Below the pieces are notes generated by a model. The model was not told the DNA's origin. It did no database searches and worked only from the letters and a program-made list of their open reading frames with translations. Position numbers and translations under genes: made by a program. This document shows, in pieces, positions 16,155-24,493 of a stretch of 64,000 nucleotides of DNA. The DNA comes from Christiangramia flava JLT2011 (lineage in GTDB: Bacteria; Bacteroidota; Bacteroidia; Flavobacteriales; Flavobacteriaceae), in NCBI RefSeq assembly GCF_001951155.1, contig NZ_CP016359.1, positions 2,070,001 to 2,134,000 on the forward strand. Direction: 5' to 3'. Within the stretch, counting starts at the first letter, position 1. Each line of letters starts with the position of its first letter.

Positions 16155-16925
16155 CTACTCGTAAAGGTCGTCCAGGCTGGTCTTATCCAACTCCGAAATA
16201 AAACCGGCAATCGTGTCCACGCATTTATCAAAGAATTTTTGGCCTTTTTCTGCAGTTGCTGCTTTTGGGTTTCCCACACCGGTATCTTCGGTCACTTTGG
16301 TCCATTCTCTTTGAGCACTTGCCCAGCCTTCTTGCAAACCTTTCAGCTTATAATTTCTGGCTTTTCCGTTTCCGGCTTCTTCCAAAGGTAAAACCAGGTC
16401 TGGTCGCAGGTGCATGACTGCAGCTGTTTCAAGCTCCCCGGCATGATCCCCCGGCTCATCGAAATAATTTTCAGCGTTCTCCACTTTCCACCAGTTGATC
16501 GAGCAGATGAATACCTTCGGAAAAATGAGGCTGAGCTCCCGGATGATTTGTTTGAAATTATTCCCACCGTGCGCGTTTACCACGATCAGTTTATGAATTT
16601 GATGATGATCCAACACCTGAACCAGGTCTTTCAAAACGGCCAGTTGCGTGCTGGGATTCATGTTCATACAAAGCGGAACATCAAGCTGGCCGGTGTTTAC
16701 GCTAAACGGGACGGTGGGCAGTACAATGGGTTTTGCTCCCGACTTCCAGGAAATTCCTGCTGCTGCAATGGCCACTTCTTCAGCTAAAATATTATCGGTT
16801 GCGTAAGGCAGGTGGTAATTATGAGCTTCGGTGGCACCCCAGGGCAACAGGGCGAGGTGATAATTGTCATTTTTCACCTGTTTCCAATTCGTTTCGGCGA
16901 GAACGTAAGGTCGTATGTTCTTCAT
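16155..16925 (-). CDS. Creatininase-family amidohydrolase
   Basis: 256 residues. Metal-ligand motifs of the creatininase fold are present: GATEAHNYHLPYATD (about residues 30-44), VNAHGGN (about 116-122) and GDHAGELETAAVM (about 160-172). The family includes creatinine amidohydrolase, formamide hydrolases of riboflavin/F420 biosynthesis and mycofactocin proteins. None of those pathways is seen around it, so the substrate is open. It has a TAATTTTA -7-like element about 19 bp upstream and is transcribed alone. Confidence 0.82.
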   Translation of the reverse strand: MKNIRPYVLAETNWKQVKNDNYHLALLPWGATEAHNYHLPYATDNILAEEVAIAAAGISWKSGAKPIVLPTVPFSVNTGQLDVPLCMNMNPSTQLAVLKDLVQVLDHHQIHKLIVVNAHGGNNFKQIIRELSLIFPKVFICSINWWKVENAENYFDEPGDHAGELETAAVMHLRPDLVLPLEEAGNGKARNYKLKGLQEGWASAQREWTKVTEDTGVGNPKAATAEKGQKFFDKCVDTIAGFISELDKTSLDDLYE

Positions 16926-17019
16926 GCTGATTTCATTTTTGCTTAAAATTACGGAAGTTCCGAGTGTGAAAAGAAAGTTATTCCGATTCTTCTCATTTTC
17001 AGAAACCTTTAATTAATGG

Positions 17020-17027
17020 TATTTTTG
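17020..17027 (+). promoter_or_regulatory. -7 promoter element of the flavoprotein gene
   Basis: TATTTTTG, a perfect TAnnTTTG, lies 16 bp before ATG 17044. Confidence 0.6.
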
Positions 17028-17043
17028 CCGAAAATACTGCGGA

Positions 17044-18108
17044 ATGCTTGATTTTATTGTTGTTGGAGCTGCTCAGGCCGGTCTGGCCATGTCGTATTAC
17101 CTTCAGGAGCTGAAGATGGATTTCCTGGTGGTAGATAAAGAATCTGAAATTGGCGCTTCCTGGCTCAATCGCTGGGATTCCCTGAAACTGTTCACACCTT
17201 CGGAATTCAATAATCTGCCCGGAATGGATTTTCCTGCTGAAAAGGGGTATTATCCCACCAAAACAGAAGTGGCGCAGTATTTTAAATCTTACGCGAATAA
17301 ATTTGAAATTCCCATTCAGCTTAACACGCTCATTGAACACATCAGCCACGAAGGCAATCATTTTGAACTGTCTGGCCCAAATGGCAAATTTCTGAGCAGG
17401 AACGTTGTGGTGGCGACCGGGCCGTTTCATATTCCGTATACACCGCCGTTTTCCAAAAAGATCGATCGGGAGGTTTTCCAGATTCACAGTAATTACTACA
17501 AAAATCCGGATCAGCTTCAGGAAGGGGCAACGATGGTTGTGGGAGCGGGGGACAGCGGCTTCCAGATCCTCGATGAGGTTTCAGCAGAACAGGAGCGAGA
17601 AGTGTATTTTTCAGGAACTACCGATGTTCGGGTACTTCCGCAGCAACTCTTAGGAAAGACCCTCTGGTGGTGGTTCACAAAGACAGGTTTTTTGAGTTTC
17701 AGTCGGAATTCCTGGTTGGGTAGGAAATTAAGCAAATCCCGGCAGCCGGTTATCGGGACAGACGTGAAGGAAATTCTGGCCCGACCCAATGTGGAGCCGG
17801 TTGGTAAGACGAAAAATGCGGAAGGCAATATGGTGCTTACTGAAAAAAAGAAACTCAGCGAACTTCGGAATATCGTTTGGGCTACGGGTTACAGGCCTAA
17901 TTTTGAATGGATCGAAGGCCTGGAATTGACCAAAGATGGCTATCCGAAGCACGAAAGAGGGGTGAGCAGTATAGATGGGCTCTATTTTATTGGACTTCCC
18001 TGGTTACATACCCGCGGGTCAGCCACTTTGGGCGGTATCAAAAAGGATGCAGAATATCTGTCAAATTTCATTCAGCGAGAGGCCGATAAAAGCAAAGGAA
18101 ATAGCTGA
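17044..18108 (+). CDS. FAD/NAD(P)-dependent oxidoreductase (flavin monooxygenase-like)
   Basis: 354 residues with two Rossmann sites. The N-terminal FAD site, VGAAQAGLAMSYYL (about residues 7-20), has Ala in place of one usual Gly. The NAD(P) site is VVGAGDSGFQILDE (about 167-180). WATGYRPNFEWI near residue 280 is the usual third FAD-binding block. It resembles CzcO/Trk-type and flavin-containing monooxygenase-like enzymes that act on small hydrophobic or metal-related substrates. No neighbour specifies a pathway. A strong terminator follows at 18141. Confidence 0.8.
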   Translation: MLDFIVVGAAQAGLAMSYYLQELKMDFLVVDKESEIGASWLNRWDSLKLFTPSEFNNLPGMDFPAEKGYYPTKTEVAQYFKSYANKFEIPIQLNTLIEHISHEGNHFELSGPNGKFLSRNVVVATGPFHIPYTPPFSKKIDREVFQIHSNYYKNPDQLQEGATMVVGAGDSGFQILDEVSAEQEREVYFSGTTDVRVLPQQLLGKTLWWWFTKTGFLSFSRNSWLGRKLSKSRQPVIGTDVKEILARPNVEPVGKTKNAEGNMVLTEKKKLSELRNIVWATGYRPNFEWIEGLELTKDGYPKHERGVSSIDGLYFIGLPWLHTRGSATLGGIKKDAEYLSNFIQREADKSKGNS

Positions 18109-18140
18109 TTTTATATATTGTAAATATTGCTTAAATTTAT

Positions 18141-18173
18141 AAGGGTATAGGTTGAAACTATACCCTTTGTTTT
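18141..18173 (+). terminator. Intrinsic terminator of the flavoprotein gene
   Basis: The stem AAGGGTATAG/CTATACCCTT (10 bp) encloses a 7-nt loop and is followed by TGTTTTTT. It lies 33 bp after the stop codon. Confidence 0.85.
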
Positions 18174-18295
18174 TTCGTAAATATTATAATCGTCAGGGTT
18201 TTTGGCCCAAACGCTTAATGAACGGGAATATGCAGGAATCTTAACCGCTAATAGAATCAGGAGTTGAATACTTACAATCTTTAAAATATCAAATT

Positions 18296-18739
18296 ATGAA
18301 AAGAGGTGAATTTTTAGTGAAAGGAGTTTTGCTGGCATGCTCAGGTGCCTGTGTATTTTCAGCTTGTAGTACAGGCGATGATGGAGGCGATAGTCCGGAC
18401 CCGCCGGGAAATAGTGGTCCTCAAACCGTCACAGTAAGTCTTTCCAATTTAGCGAATGTGGGAGATCAGTTTACCAGTAATGGAATCTTGTTCTTTCGTA
18501 TTGGCGCTGGAAATACCTCGGCAGATTTTGTCGCTACGGAAGCTGTTTGTCCGCATCAGGGAGGACAGCTGGTGTGGCTGGAAGATGAAGGCTATATTGA
18601 ATGCCAGTTGCACTTCGCCCGTTATGAAGAAGATGGCGATGTGATTCGCGGGCCACAAGGCGAATCTGGTTCAACCCGTGATCTGGCGATCTATTCCACG
18701 AGCATCAGTAATGGGAATATCACAGCTACAAAACCCTGA
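18296..18739 (+). CDS. Rieske 2Fe-2S lipoprotein
   Basis: 147 residues. A lipoprotein-like signal (VFSACSTGDDGG, likely lipidated Cys 24) leads into a Rieske domain with ligands C85-x-H87 (CPHQGG) and C103-x2-H106 (CQLHFARY). There are no extra cysteines for the disulfide seen in bc1-type Rieske proteins, so it is of the ferredoxin type. It would be an electron-transfer protein held at a membrane outside the cytoplasm. No oxygenase, bc complex or other partner is adjacent, and strong terminators bracket it. The redox partner is unknown. Confidence 0.82.
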   Translation: MKRGEFLVKGVLLACSGACVFSACSTGDDGGDSPDPPGNSGPQTVTVSLSNLANVGDQFTSNGILFFRIGAGNTSADFVATEAVCPHQGGQLVWLEDEGYIECQLHFARYEEDGDVIRGPQGESGSTRDLAIYSTSISNGNITATKP

Positions 18740-18757
18740 GGATCGTATTTAAAAATG

Positions 18758-18783
18758 AGAGACCTAATTTGTCTCTGTTTTTT
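18758..18783 (+). terminator. Intrinsic terminator of the Rieske gene
   Basis: The stem AGAGAC/GTCTCT with a 7-nt loop is followed by GTTTTTT, 19 bp after the stop codon. Confidence 0.7.
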
Positions 18784-18803
18784 AGGATTCTGTAATCTTC
18801 TGT

Positions 18804-18811
18804 TATTTTTG
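18804..18811 (+). promoter_or_regulatory. -7 promoter element of tatD
   Basis: TATTTTTG, a perfect TAnnTTTG, ends only 5 bp before ATG 18817. The transcript is probably leaderless or nearly so. Confidence 0.55.
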
Positions 18812-18816
18812 CGACT

Positions 18817-19584
18817 ATGAAAATTACAGATACGCATACTCATTTATATAGCGAAGCCTTTGACGTGGACCGAAAAGAGGTCATACAGAAAGCCATTGAT
18901 AGCGGGGTAAAAAGATTTTTTATTCCGGCGATCGATTCCGAAACAACGCAGGCGATGTATAATCTTGAAAAACAGTTCCCTGAAAATGTATTTCTGATGA
19001 TGGGGCTCCATCCAACTCATGTCCAGGAAAATTTTGAAGAAGAACTGACTCATATTCAGCAGCAGTTTGAAAAAAGAGATTTTTACGCGGTTGGAGAAAT
19101 TGGCATCGATCTTTACTGGGATAAATCTACCTTGGAAATTCAGCAGGAAGCTTTTAGAAGACAGATCCAGCTGGCAAAAAGTAAAAAACTGCCCATTGTG
19201 ATCCATTGCCGCGATGCTTTTGATGAGGTTTTCGAAGTACTGGAATCAGAAAAGGGCGACGATCTTTTCGGCATTTTTCACTGTTTCAGCGGCAATCGCG
19301 AGCAGGCAGAAAAAGCACTGTCCTATAATATGAAATTGGGGATTGGAGGGATCGTGACCTTTAAAAATGGCGGACTCGATCAGTTCATTTCAGAATTTCC
19401 TATCGAAGAGATCGTGCTGGAGACCGATGCGCCATACCTGGCACCAACACCTTTCCGCGGGAAACGCAACGATCCCATATACATTCTGAAGGTGGCCGAA
19501 AAGCTTTCCGAACTTTATAATCTGCCAATCGAAAAGATCGCTGAGATCACTACCGCTAATTCCAAGGAAGTTTTCGGAATTTAA
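18817..19584 (+). CDS. TatD family metal-dependent hydrolase
   Basis: 255 residues of the TatD TIM barrel. Metal ligands are visible in ITDTHTHLY (residues 3-11), GEIGIDLYWD (about 92), IVIHCRDA (about 127), FHCFSGN (about 152) and LETDAPYL (about 203). TatD enzymes are divalent-metal nucleases with 3'-5' DNase activity implicated in DNA repair and quality control. It starts what looks like an operon with the acyltransferase (50 bp gap) and ansA. Confidence 0.9.
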   Translation: MKITDTHTHLYSEAFDVDRKEVIQKAIDSGVKRFFIPAIDSETTQAMYNLEKQFPENVFLMMGLHPTHVQENFEEELTHIQQQFEKRDFYAVGEIGIDLYWDKSTLEIQQEAFRRQIQLAKSKKLPIVIHCRDAFDEVFEVLESEKGDDLFGIFHCFSGNREQAEKALSYNMKLGIGGIVTFKNGGLDQFISEFPIEEIVLETDAPYLAPTPFRGKRNDPIYILKVAEKLSELYNLPIEKIAEITTANSKEVFGI

Positions 19585-19633
19585 AGCTATTAGGCAGAAA
19601 TTTTGTTCATTTGTTTAAAGAACCAAGCGAACT

Positions 19634-20776
19634 GTGCAGAATTTTGAAAAAATAAGATTTTATAACGACGCCGAGGTCCAGGCAGCTCTTGCGGAATACG
19701 TGAAGCATCCTATGATCAAGGCGCTTTTGACCTATACTTTTCCTGAAAAAGAGTTTGAAGAGATCGAGGAGATTGTGCTTTCCTGCCGCTCCATTCGGGA
19801 CTTTCAAACAAAGGTCATCTACCATTCCGTAGAAAAAGTACTGGAGAAAACCAGTGAGGGTCTCGAAGACCGTGGTTTCGACAAACTCGAACCGGGAGAA
19901 TCCTACTTTTATATTTCCAATCACCGCGATATCATTCTGGATACTTCGCTTATCAATTATACTTTGTGTAATCATGACCTGGTAATGACCGCATCGGCGA
20001 TTGGCGATAACCTGGTGCAGAAGCCATTTTTGATGGCGCTTTCCAGGCTGAATCGAAACTTTTTGGTACTCCGCGGGCAGTCTCCCAGGGAAATGCTGAA
20101 GAGTTCCATGAATCTTTCGGAATACATCAGGCAGCTGCTACTGGAGGAAAAACGCTCGGTGTGGATGGCGCAGCGGGAGGGACGAACAAAGGACGGAAAT
20201 GACTTCACGCAGCAGGGTGTACTGAAAATGCTGGCAATGGCCAAAGGAGATCTGGACGTGCTGGACTATTTTGAAAAGCTGAAAATCGTACCAGTTGCCA
20301 TTTCTTATGAATTTGACCCAACTGATATGTTGAAAATGCCTGAAGTCCTGGCCAAAAGAATGAAAGAGGAGTATAAGAAGTCGGCCAACGAAGATTTTAA
20401 CAGCATCATGCAGGGCGCACTCGGGCAAAAGGGAAGGATCAGCCTTTCTGCCGGGAAAGTGCTTTCCAAAGAGAAAATTCAGGAGATCCGCGAGCAGGAT
20501 CTTTCTATAAATGAGCAGTTGAAAGCACTGGGGACGCTGATCGATCAGGCGATCTATAGAAATTTCAAATTATGGCCTGCCAATTATATCGCGTATGACC
20601 TGGTGAATAATGAAACGCGTTTTGCAGACCATTATTCCGAAAAGGAAAAAAGACAATTTGAGCGCAGGATCAGCAGAAGGGTGGATGTGAAAAATTCACT
20701 GGCCCTGAACAGCTATTTGCTGATGTATGCCAACCCGGTGATCAATAAAATGTCCCTGCATGAAGAACAGGTCTAG
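19634..20776 (+). CDS. Glycerol-3-phosphate / 1-acylglycerol-3-phosphate acyltransferase-like protein
   Basis: 380 residues with the PlsC-type acyltransferase motif ISNHRDIILD (H-x4-D, about residues 95-104) and later LVLRGQSPREM and WMAQREGRTKDG, typical of the second and third family blocks. It presumably transfers acyl groups in phospholipid or related lipid synthesis at the inner membrane. The start codon appears to be GTG at 19634; no ATG lies upstream in frame. Its last 17 bp overlap the asparaginase gene, implying translational coupling. It is longer than PlsC (about 245 residues), with a C-terminal region of unknown role. Confidence 0.8.
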   Translation: MQNFEKIRFYNDAEVQAALAEYVKHPMIKALLTYTFPEKEFEEIEEIVLSCRSIRDFQTKVIYHSVEKVLEKTSEGLEDRGFDKLEPGESYFYISNHRDIILDTSLINYTLCNHDLVMTASAIGDNLVQKPFLMALSRLNRNFLVLRGQSPREMLKSSMNLSEYIRQLLLEEKRSVWMAQREGRTKDGNDFTQQGVLKMLAMAKGDLDVLDYFEKLKIVPVAISYEFDPTDMLKMPEVLAKRMKEEYKKSANEDFNSIMQGALGQKGRISLSAGKVLSKEKIQEIREQDLSINEQLKALGTLIDQAIYRNFKLWPANYIAYDLVNNETRFADHYSEKEKRQFERRISRRVDVKNSLALNSYLLMYANPVINKMSLHEEQV

Positions 20777-21788
20777 AATTCTGCTGGTTTATACCGGGGG
20801 AACCATTGGGATGATCAAGGATTATGAAACCGGCGCCCTGAAGGCTTTCAATTTTGATGAATTATTGCAGAATATCCCGGAGCTGAATATCCTGGAACAT
20901 GAGATCGATACGGTGAGTTTTGAAAACCCGATCGATTCTTCGAATATGAATCCGCAGCAGTGGATCAAAATAGCCAATATCATCTATGAACATTACGAAG
21001 GGTATGATGGTTTTGTGGTGTTGCATGGCAGTGATACCATGTCTTACACCGCTTCAGCCCTCAGTTTCATGTTCGAAAATCTATCCAAACCGATCATTTT
21101 TACCGGGTCACAATTGCCAATTGGAGATCTTCGTACCGATGCCAAAGAGAACCTGATCACCAGTATTCAGATCGCCGGGCTTCGGAAGAACGGAAAACCT
21201 GTAATTACAGAAGTTGGGCTGTATTTTGAATATAAATTATACCGGGCTAACAGGACTACCAAGATCAATGCAGAACATTTCCAGGCCTTTGCCTCGATGA
21301 ATTATCCGCCGCTGGCCGAGTCTGGGGTGTACCTTTCCGTAGATTACAAATCGCTCTGGAAATCTGGAAGAAAACAATTTCCGAAGCTGCACACCGGCTT
21401 TAATGATGAGGTCCTGATCCTGAAAATGTTTCCGGGCATTACTGAAAGCAGTGTGGAATACGTGTTGTCTAAACCCGGTTTGAAAGGTATTGTTCTCGAA
21501 ACCTACGGAAGTGGCAATGCGCCAAATGAGGGCTGGTTCCTTGATTTGCTGAAAGATAAGATCAGGAAGGGGCTCAGTGTGGTGAACGTCACGCAGTGTG
21601 CCGGCGGGAGTGTGGTAATGGGTAATTATGAAACCAGCGTAGGATTAAAAAGAGTAGGAGTAACCTCTGGAAAAGATATCACTACGGAGGCTGCAATTTC
21701 GAAATTGATGTATTTGCTAGACAAAGATTTGTCTCCAAAAGTTTTCAAAACTATCTTCGAAACTTCCCTGCGAGGCGAAATGTCTTAA
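20760..21788 (+). CDS. ansA: Type I (cytoplasmic) L-asparaginase
   Basis: 342 residues, close to E. coli AnsA in length, with no signal peptide. Catalytic segments are LVYTGGTIGM (residues 9-18, nucleophile Thr) and VLHGSDTMSYTASAL (about 87-101), plus a C-terminal TQCAGGSV. It hydrolyses asparagine to aspartate and ammonia. It overlaps the acyltransferase gene by 17 bp. The tRNA-Ser gene follows 68 bp after its stop. Confidence 0.9.
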   Translation: MKNRSRILLVYTGGTIGMIKDYETGALKAFNFDELLQNIPELNILEHEIDTVSFENPIDSSNMNPQQWIKIANIIYEHYEGYDGFVVLHGSDTMSYTASALSFMFENLSKPIIFTGSQLPIGDLRTDAKENLITSIQIAGLRKNGKPVITEVGLYFEYKLYRANRTTKINAEHFQAFASMNYPPLAESGVYLSVDYKSLWKSGRKQFPKLHTGFNDEVLILKMFPGITESSVEYVLSKPGLKGIVLETYGSGNAPNEGWFLDLLKDKIRKGLSVVNVTQCAGGSVVMGNYETSVGLKRVGVTSGKDITTEAAISKLMYLLDKDLSPKVFKTIFETSLRGEMS

Positions 21789-21856
21789 AATTAACGCGTC
21801 TTACTTGACGCACAAGTTTTTTTTTTGTTATTTGCCGCCCCGAAAAGTAAATTCAC

Positions 21857-21944
21857 AGAGAGGTGGCCGAGTGGTCGAAGGCGCACGCCTGGAAAGTGTG
21901 TATACGTCACAAGCGTATCGAGGGTTCGAATCCCTTCCTCTCTG
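21857..21944 (+). tRNA. tRNA-Ser (anticodon GGA)
   Basis: An 88-nt class II tRNA. The acceptor AGAGAGG pairs with CCTCTCT. The anticodon stem CACGC/GTGTG encloses CTGGAAA, giving GGA. There is a long variable arm (TATACGTCACAAGCGTATC), then the T arm GAGGG-TTCGAAT-CCCTT and discriminator G. CCA is not encoded. Confidence 0.96.
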
Positions 21945-21968
21945 CTAACTTTTATTAAAAATTATTTA

Positions 21969-21976
21969 TATCTTTA
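21969..21976 (+). promoter_or_regulatory. -7-like promoter element of the exbB operon
   Basis: TATCTTTA, one mismatch to TAnnTTTG, lies 33 bp before the exbB ATG and 24 bp after the tRNA-Ser gene. Confidence 0.45.
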
Positions 21977-22009
21977 ACCCTTTAACTAATTAAATTAAGA
22001 CAAACAGTA

Positions 22010-22819
22010 ATGAAAAGATTATTTTCTATTTTGGTAATCGCCGCGATTACGGTTCTTGGGGCCACTAACGTCAAGGCGGCTAACAGTGCGAATATTTTGC
22101 CGGAAACGATTGCTACCTTTGTTCAGCAGGATGAGGATGCGGCAGCTGCTGCAGACGATGCTGGAGAAGAAGAGGATCTTGGTTTCCACCAGGAGCTTAA
22201 AAAGCGTTTTATTGAAGGTGGACCTGCCTTCATGGGTATCGTACTACTTTGTTTGATTTTAGGTTTGGCTGTTGCCATTGAGAGAATTATCTATCTAAAC
22301 CTGGCTTCTACAAACACCAAGAAACTTGCAAGAGACGTTGAAGATGCTCTAAACAGCGGCGGTGTTGAAGCAGCTAAGGAAGTTTGCCGTAACACAAGAG
22401 GTCCTGTAGCATCTATTTACTACCAGGGTCTTGACCGTGCCGATGAGAGCATCGAAGCAGCAGAAAAAGCTGTTGTAGCTTACGGTGGTGTTCAAATGGG
22501 ACAACTTGAGAAAAACGTGTCTTGGGTATCATTATTTATCGCACTTGCCCCTATGCTTGGGTTCATGGGTACGGTAATTGGTATGATCCAGGCTTTCGAC
22601 CGTATCGAGGCAGCAGGAGATATGCAGCCGTCACTTGTAGCAGGAGGTATTAAAGTAGCACTTCTTACTACAGTATTCGGTTTGATCGTTGCGATTATTC
22701 TTCAGATTTTTTATAACTACATTATCGCTAAGATTGACAGTATCGTTAATGATATGGAAGATGCGTCAATCCTTCTTATCGATATGTTAGTAGCTTACAA
22801 GAACAAAAAAAGAGTCTAA
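22010..22819 (+). CDS. exbB: ExbB/TolQ/MotA-type proton channel
   Basis: 269 residues. An N-terminal signal-like segment ending in VKAANSA is followed by an acidic, Ala-rich stretch (DEDAAAAADDAGEEEDLG) before the first channel helix (about 75-95). The other two helices, LFIALAPMLGFMGTVIGMIQ and VALLTTVFGLIVAIILQIFY, carry the family signature. With ExbD it forms the proton channel that energises TonB at the inner membrane, or drives gliding or other envelope machines. It is first in the ExbB-X-ExbD-ExbD operon. The extra N-terminal region is common in Bacteroidota ExbB. Confidence 0.9.
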   Translation: MKRLFSILVIAAITVLGATNVKAANSANILPETIATFVQQDEDAAAAADDAGEEEDLGFHQELKKRFIEGGPAFMGIVLLCLILGLAVAIERIIYLNLASTNTKKLARDVEDALNSGGVEAAKEVCRNTRGPVASIYYQGLDRADESIEAAEKAVVAYGGVQMGQLEKNVSWVSLFIALAPMLGFMGTVIGMIQAFDRIEAAGDMQPSLVAGGIKVALLTTVFGLIVAIILQIFYNYIIAKIDSIVNDMEDASILLIDMLVAYKNKKRV

Positions 22820-22843
22820 GAAGAAAGTTTAAGACAGAGTAAT

Positions 22844-23281
22844 ATGACTTTACATAAAATTTTAAAATATCTGGCAATCGTGATTGGAGTGATTGGTTTG
22901 ATCCTTCTGGGACGAATCATCGCTGCCGGGGACGATGCCATCAAGGCCTCTGCAGACATGCAGGTGAGTCACCTGGATCCATTCATGTATATCGCTTATA
23001 TCATTCTGCTGGCAACAGTTGTTCTGGTAGCGATCTTCGTGATCGTTGGTCTCTTTAGAGGGAACATTAAGACCACACTAATAGCAATTGGCTCATTTAT
23101 TGCTATCATTGTTATTGCATATGCATTAAGCGATGGAACTGAAAAAGTTCTGAAAGACGGTACTACTCTATCCGCTAGCGGAGATCACTGGGTAGGAGCC
23201 GGTTTAATCGTATTCTATATTTTAGCGGGAATTGCCATTCTTTCAATGGTATTCTCAGGAATTAGAAAATTAGCGAAATAA
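22844..23281 (+). CDS. Conserved membrane protein between exbB and exbD
   Basis: 145 residues with four predicted membrane helices (about 9-27, 47-72, 78-95 and 115-138) and short loops. I do not recognise a named domain. It lies 24 bp after exbB and ends 1 bp before the first exbD, so it is co-expressed with a proton-channel complex and may be an accessory subunit. That role is inferred from position; the same order recurs in flavobacteria as far as I recall. Confidence 0.75.
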   Translation: MTLHKILKYLAIVIGVIGLILLGRIIAAGDDAIKASADMQVSHLDPFMYIAYIILLATVVLVAIFVIVGLFRGNIKTTLIAIGSFIAIIVIAYALSDGTEKVLKDGTTLSASGDHWVGAGLIVFYILAGIAILSMVFSGIRKLAK

Positions 23282-23282
23282 T

Positions 23283-23891
23283 ATGGCAAAGAGATCAGCA
23301 CCGGAAGTGAATGCTGGGTCTATGGCTGATATCGCTTTCCTTCTTCTTATTTTCTTCCTGGTAACCACTACCATTGAGACCGATAAGGGGATTAGTAGAA
23401 AGCTTCCGCCATGGCAACCTGAAGAGCAGGATCCTCCGCAAATTAAGCAGAAGAACATCTTTACCGTACTGGTAAACTCGAATAACCAGTTACTGGTTGA
23501 AGAGGAGGAGATGGAGCTTTCCGATCTTAGGGAGGCAGCAGTAGAGTTCCTGGATAATGGTGGTGGTAGCGGTGATGATGCCTGTAGCTTCTGTCAGGGA
23601 GCGAAAGATCCTGCATCGTCAGACAATCCACGAAAAGCTATTATCTCTCTTGTGAACAACAGGGGAACAGAGTATGGAACTTACATTGCTGTACAGAACG
23701 AACTGGTAGCGGCCTACAATCAATTAAGAGATCGTGAGGCACAACGTATGTTCGGTACAACGTTTACTGAGATGGAAAAAATGTACAACGATCCTAACTA
23801 TAACGGCGATAAAGATGCCCTTAAAGAAAAGATCGACGTCATTCAGGATATGATTCCACAGAAATTATCAGAAGCAGAGCCAACAAGCTAA
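23283..23891 (+). CDS. exbD: ExbD/TolR-type biopolymer transport protein (long)
   Basis: 202 residues. The single membrane helix (about 16-35) contains the proton-carrying Asp in NAGSMADIAFLLLIFFLVTT. A periplasmic domain of about 160 residues follows, longer than usual, with an inserted GGGSGDDACSFCQGAKDPAS segment carrying two cysteines. It pairs with ExbB as the stator of a proton-driven complex. It is followed after 30 bp by a second, shorter ExbD. Confidence 0.88.
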   Translation: MAKRSAPEVNAGSMADIAFLLLIFFLVTTTIETDKGISRKLPPWQPEEQDPPQIKQKNIFTVLVNSNNQLLVEEEEMELSDLREAAVEFLDNGGGSGDDACSFCQGAKDPASSDNPRKAIISLVNNRGTEYGTYIAVQNELVAAYNQLRDREAQRMFGTTFTEMEKMYNDPNYNGDKDALKEKIDVIQDMIPQKLSEAEPTS

Positions 23892-23921
23892 AAGCTTCTA
23901 AAACCGAAAACGACTTTTATT

Positions 23922-24404
23922 ATGTCTAAATTTAAAAAGAAGAAATCCGGAGATTTGCCTGCCATTAGTACGGCATCTTTACCAGATATCGTTTTCATGC
24001 TGCTATTCTTCTTTATGGTTGCGACCGTAATGCGTGAGAATACCCTGATGATTGAGAACAAGCTTCCTTATGCCGATCAGGTTGAAAAACTTGATAAGAA
24101 GGATTTGATCATGTATATCTACGCCGGGAAACCGAGTAAGAGATATCAGGCCAAATACGGTACCGAAGCTCGTATCCAGCTGAATGATAAATTTGCTAGT
24201 GTTGAAGAAGTACAGCAGTTTATCTATTCTGAAAGACAGGCGAAGCGTGAAGAATTAATCCCATATTTAACCACAGCCTTAAAGGTGGATGAAGAAACCA
24301 ATATGGGCCTTGTTTCTGATATTAAACAGGAACTAAGGAAAGCTGAAGCTTTGAAGATCAACTATACCACGTTGGTTGGAGATGCCCAGCAAAATGTTGA
24401 TTAA
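23922..24404 (+). CDS. exbD: ExbD/TolR-type biopolymer transport protein (second copy)
   Basis: 160 residues. The membrane helix holds the conserved Asp in STASLPDIVFMLLFFFMVAT (about residues 16-35). The periplasmic part has the ExbD-like pattern LMIYIYAGKPSKRYQ...EARIQLNDKFASV. It is distinct in sequence from the preceding ExbD, so the complex may use an ExbD heterodimer. It is the last gene before a strong terminator. Confidence 0.88.
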   Translation: MSKFKKKKSGDLPAISTASLPDIVFMLLFFFMVATVMRENTLMIENKLPYADQVEKLDKKDLIMYIYAGKPSKRYQAKYGTEARIQLNDKFASVEEVQQFIYSERQAKREELIPYLTTALKVDEETNMGLVSDIKQELRKAEALKINYTTLVGDAQQNVD

Positions 24405-24430
24405 ATAATCTTTTCAATTTAATTATAGAA

Positions 24431-24467
24431 CATCCTGTTTGATGCCAAATCGAACAGGATGTTTTTT
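24431..24467 (+). terminator. Intrinsic terminator of the exb operon
   Basis: The stem CATCCTGTT/AACAGGATG is followed by TTTTTT, starting 27 bp after the second exbD stop. Confidence 0.85.
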
Positions 24468-24493
24468 ATATTTACGTTTCAGGTTAGCAGGTT

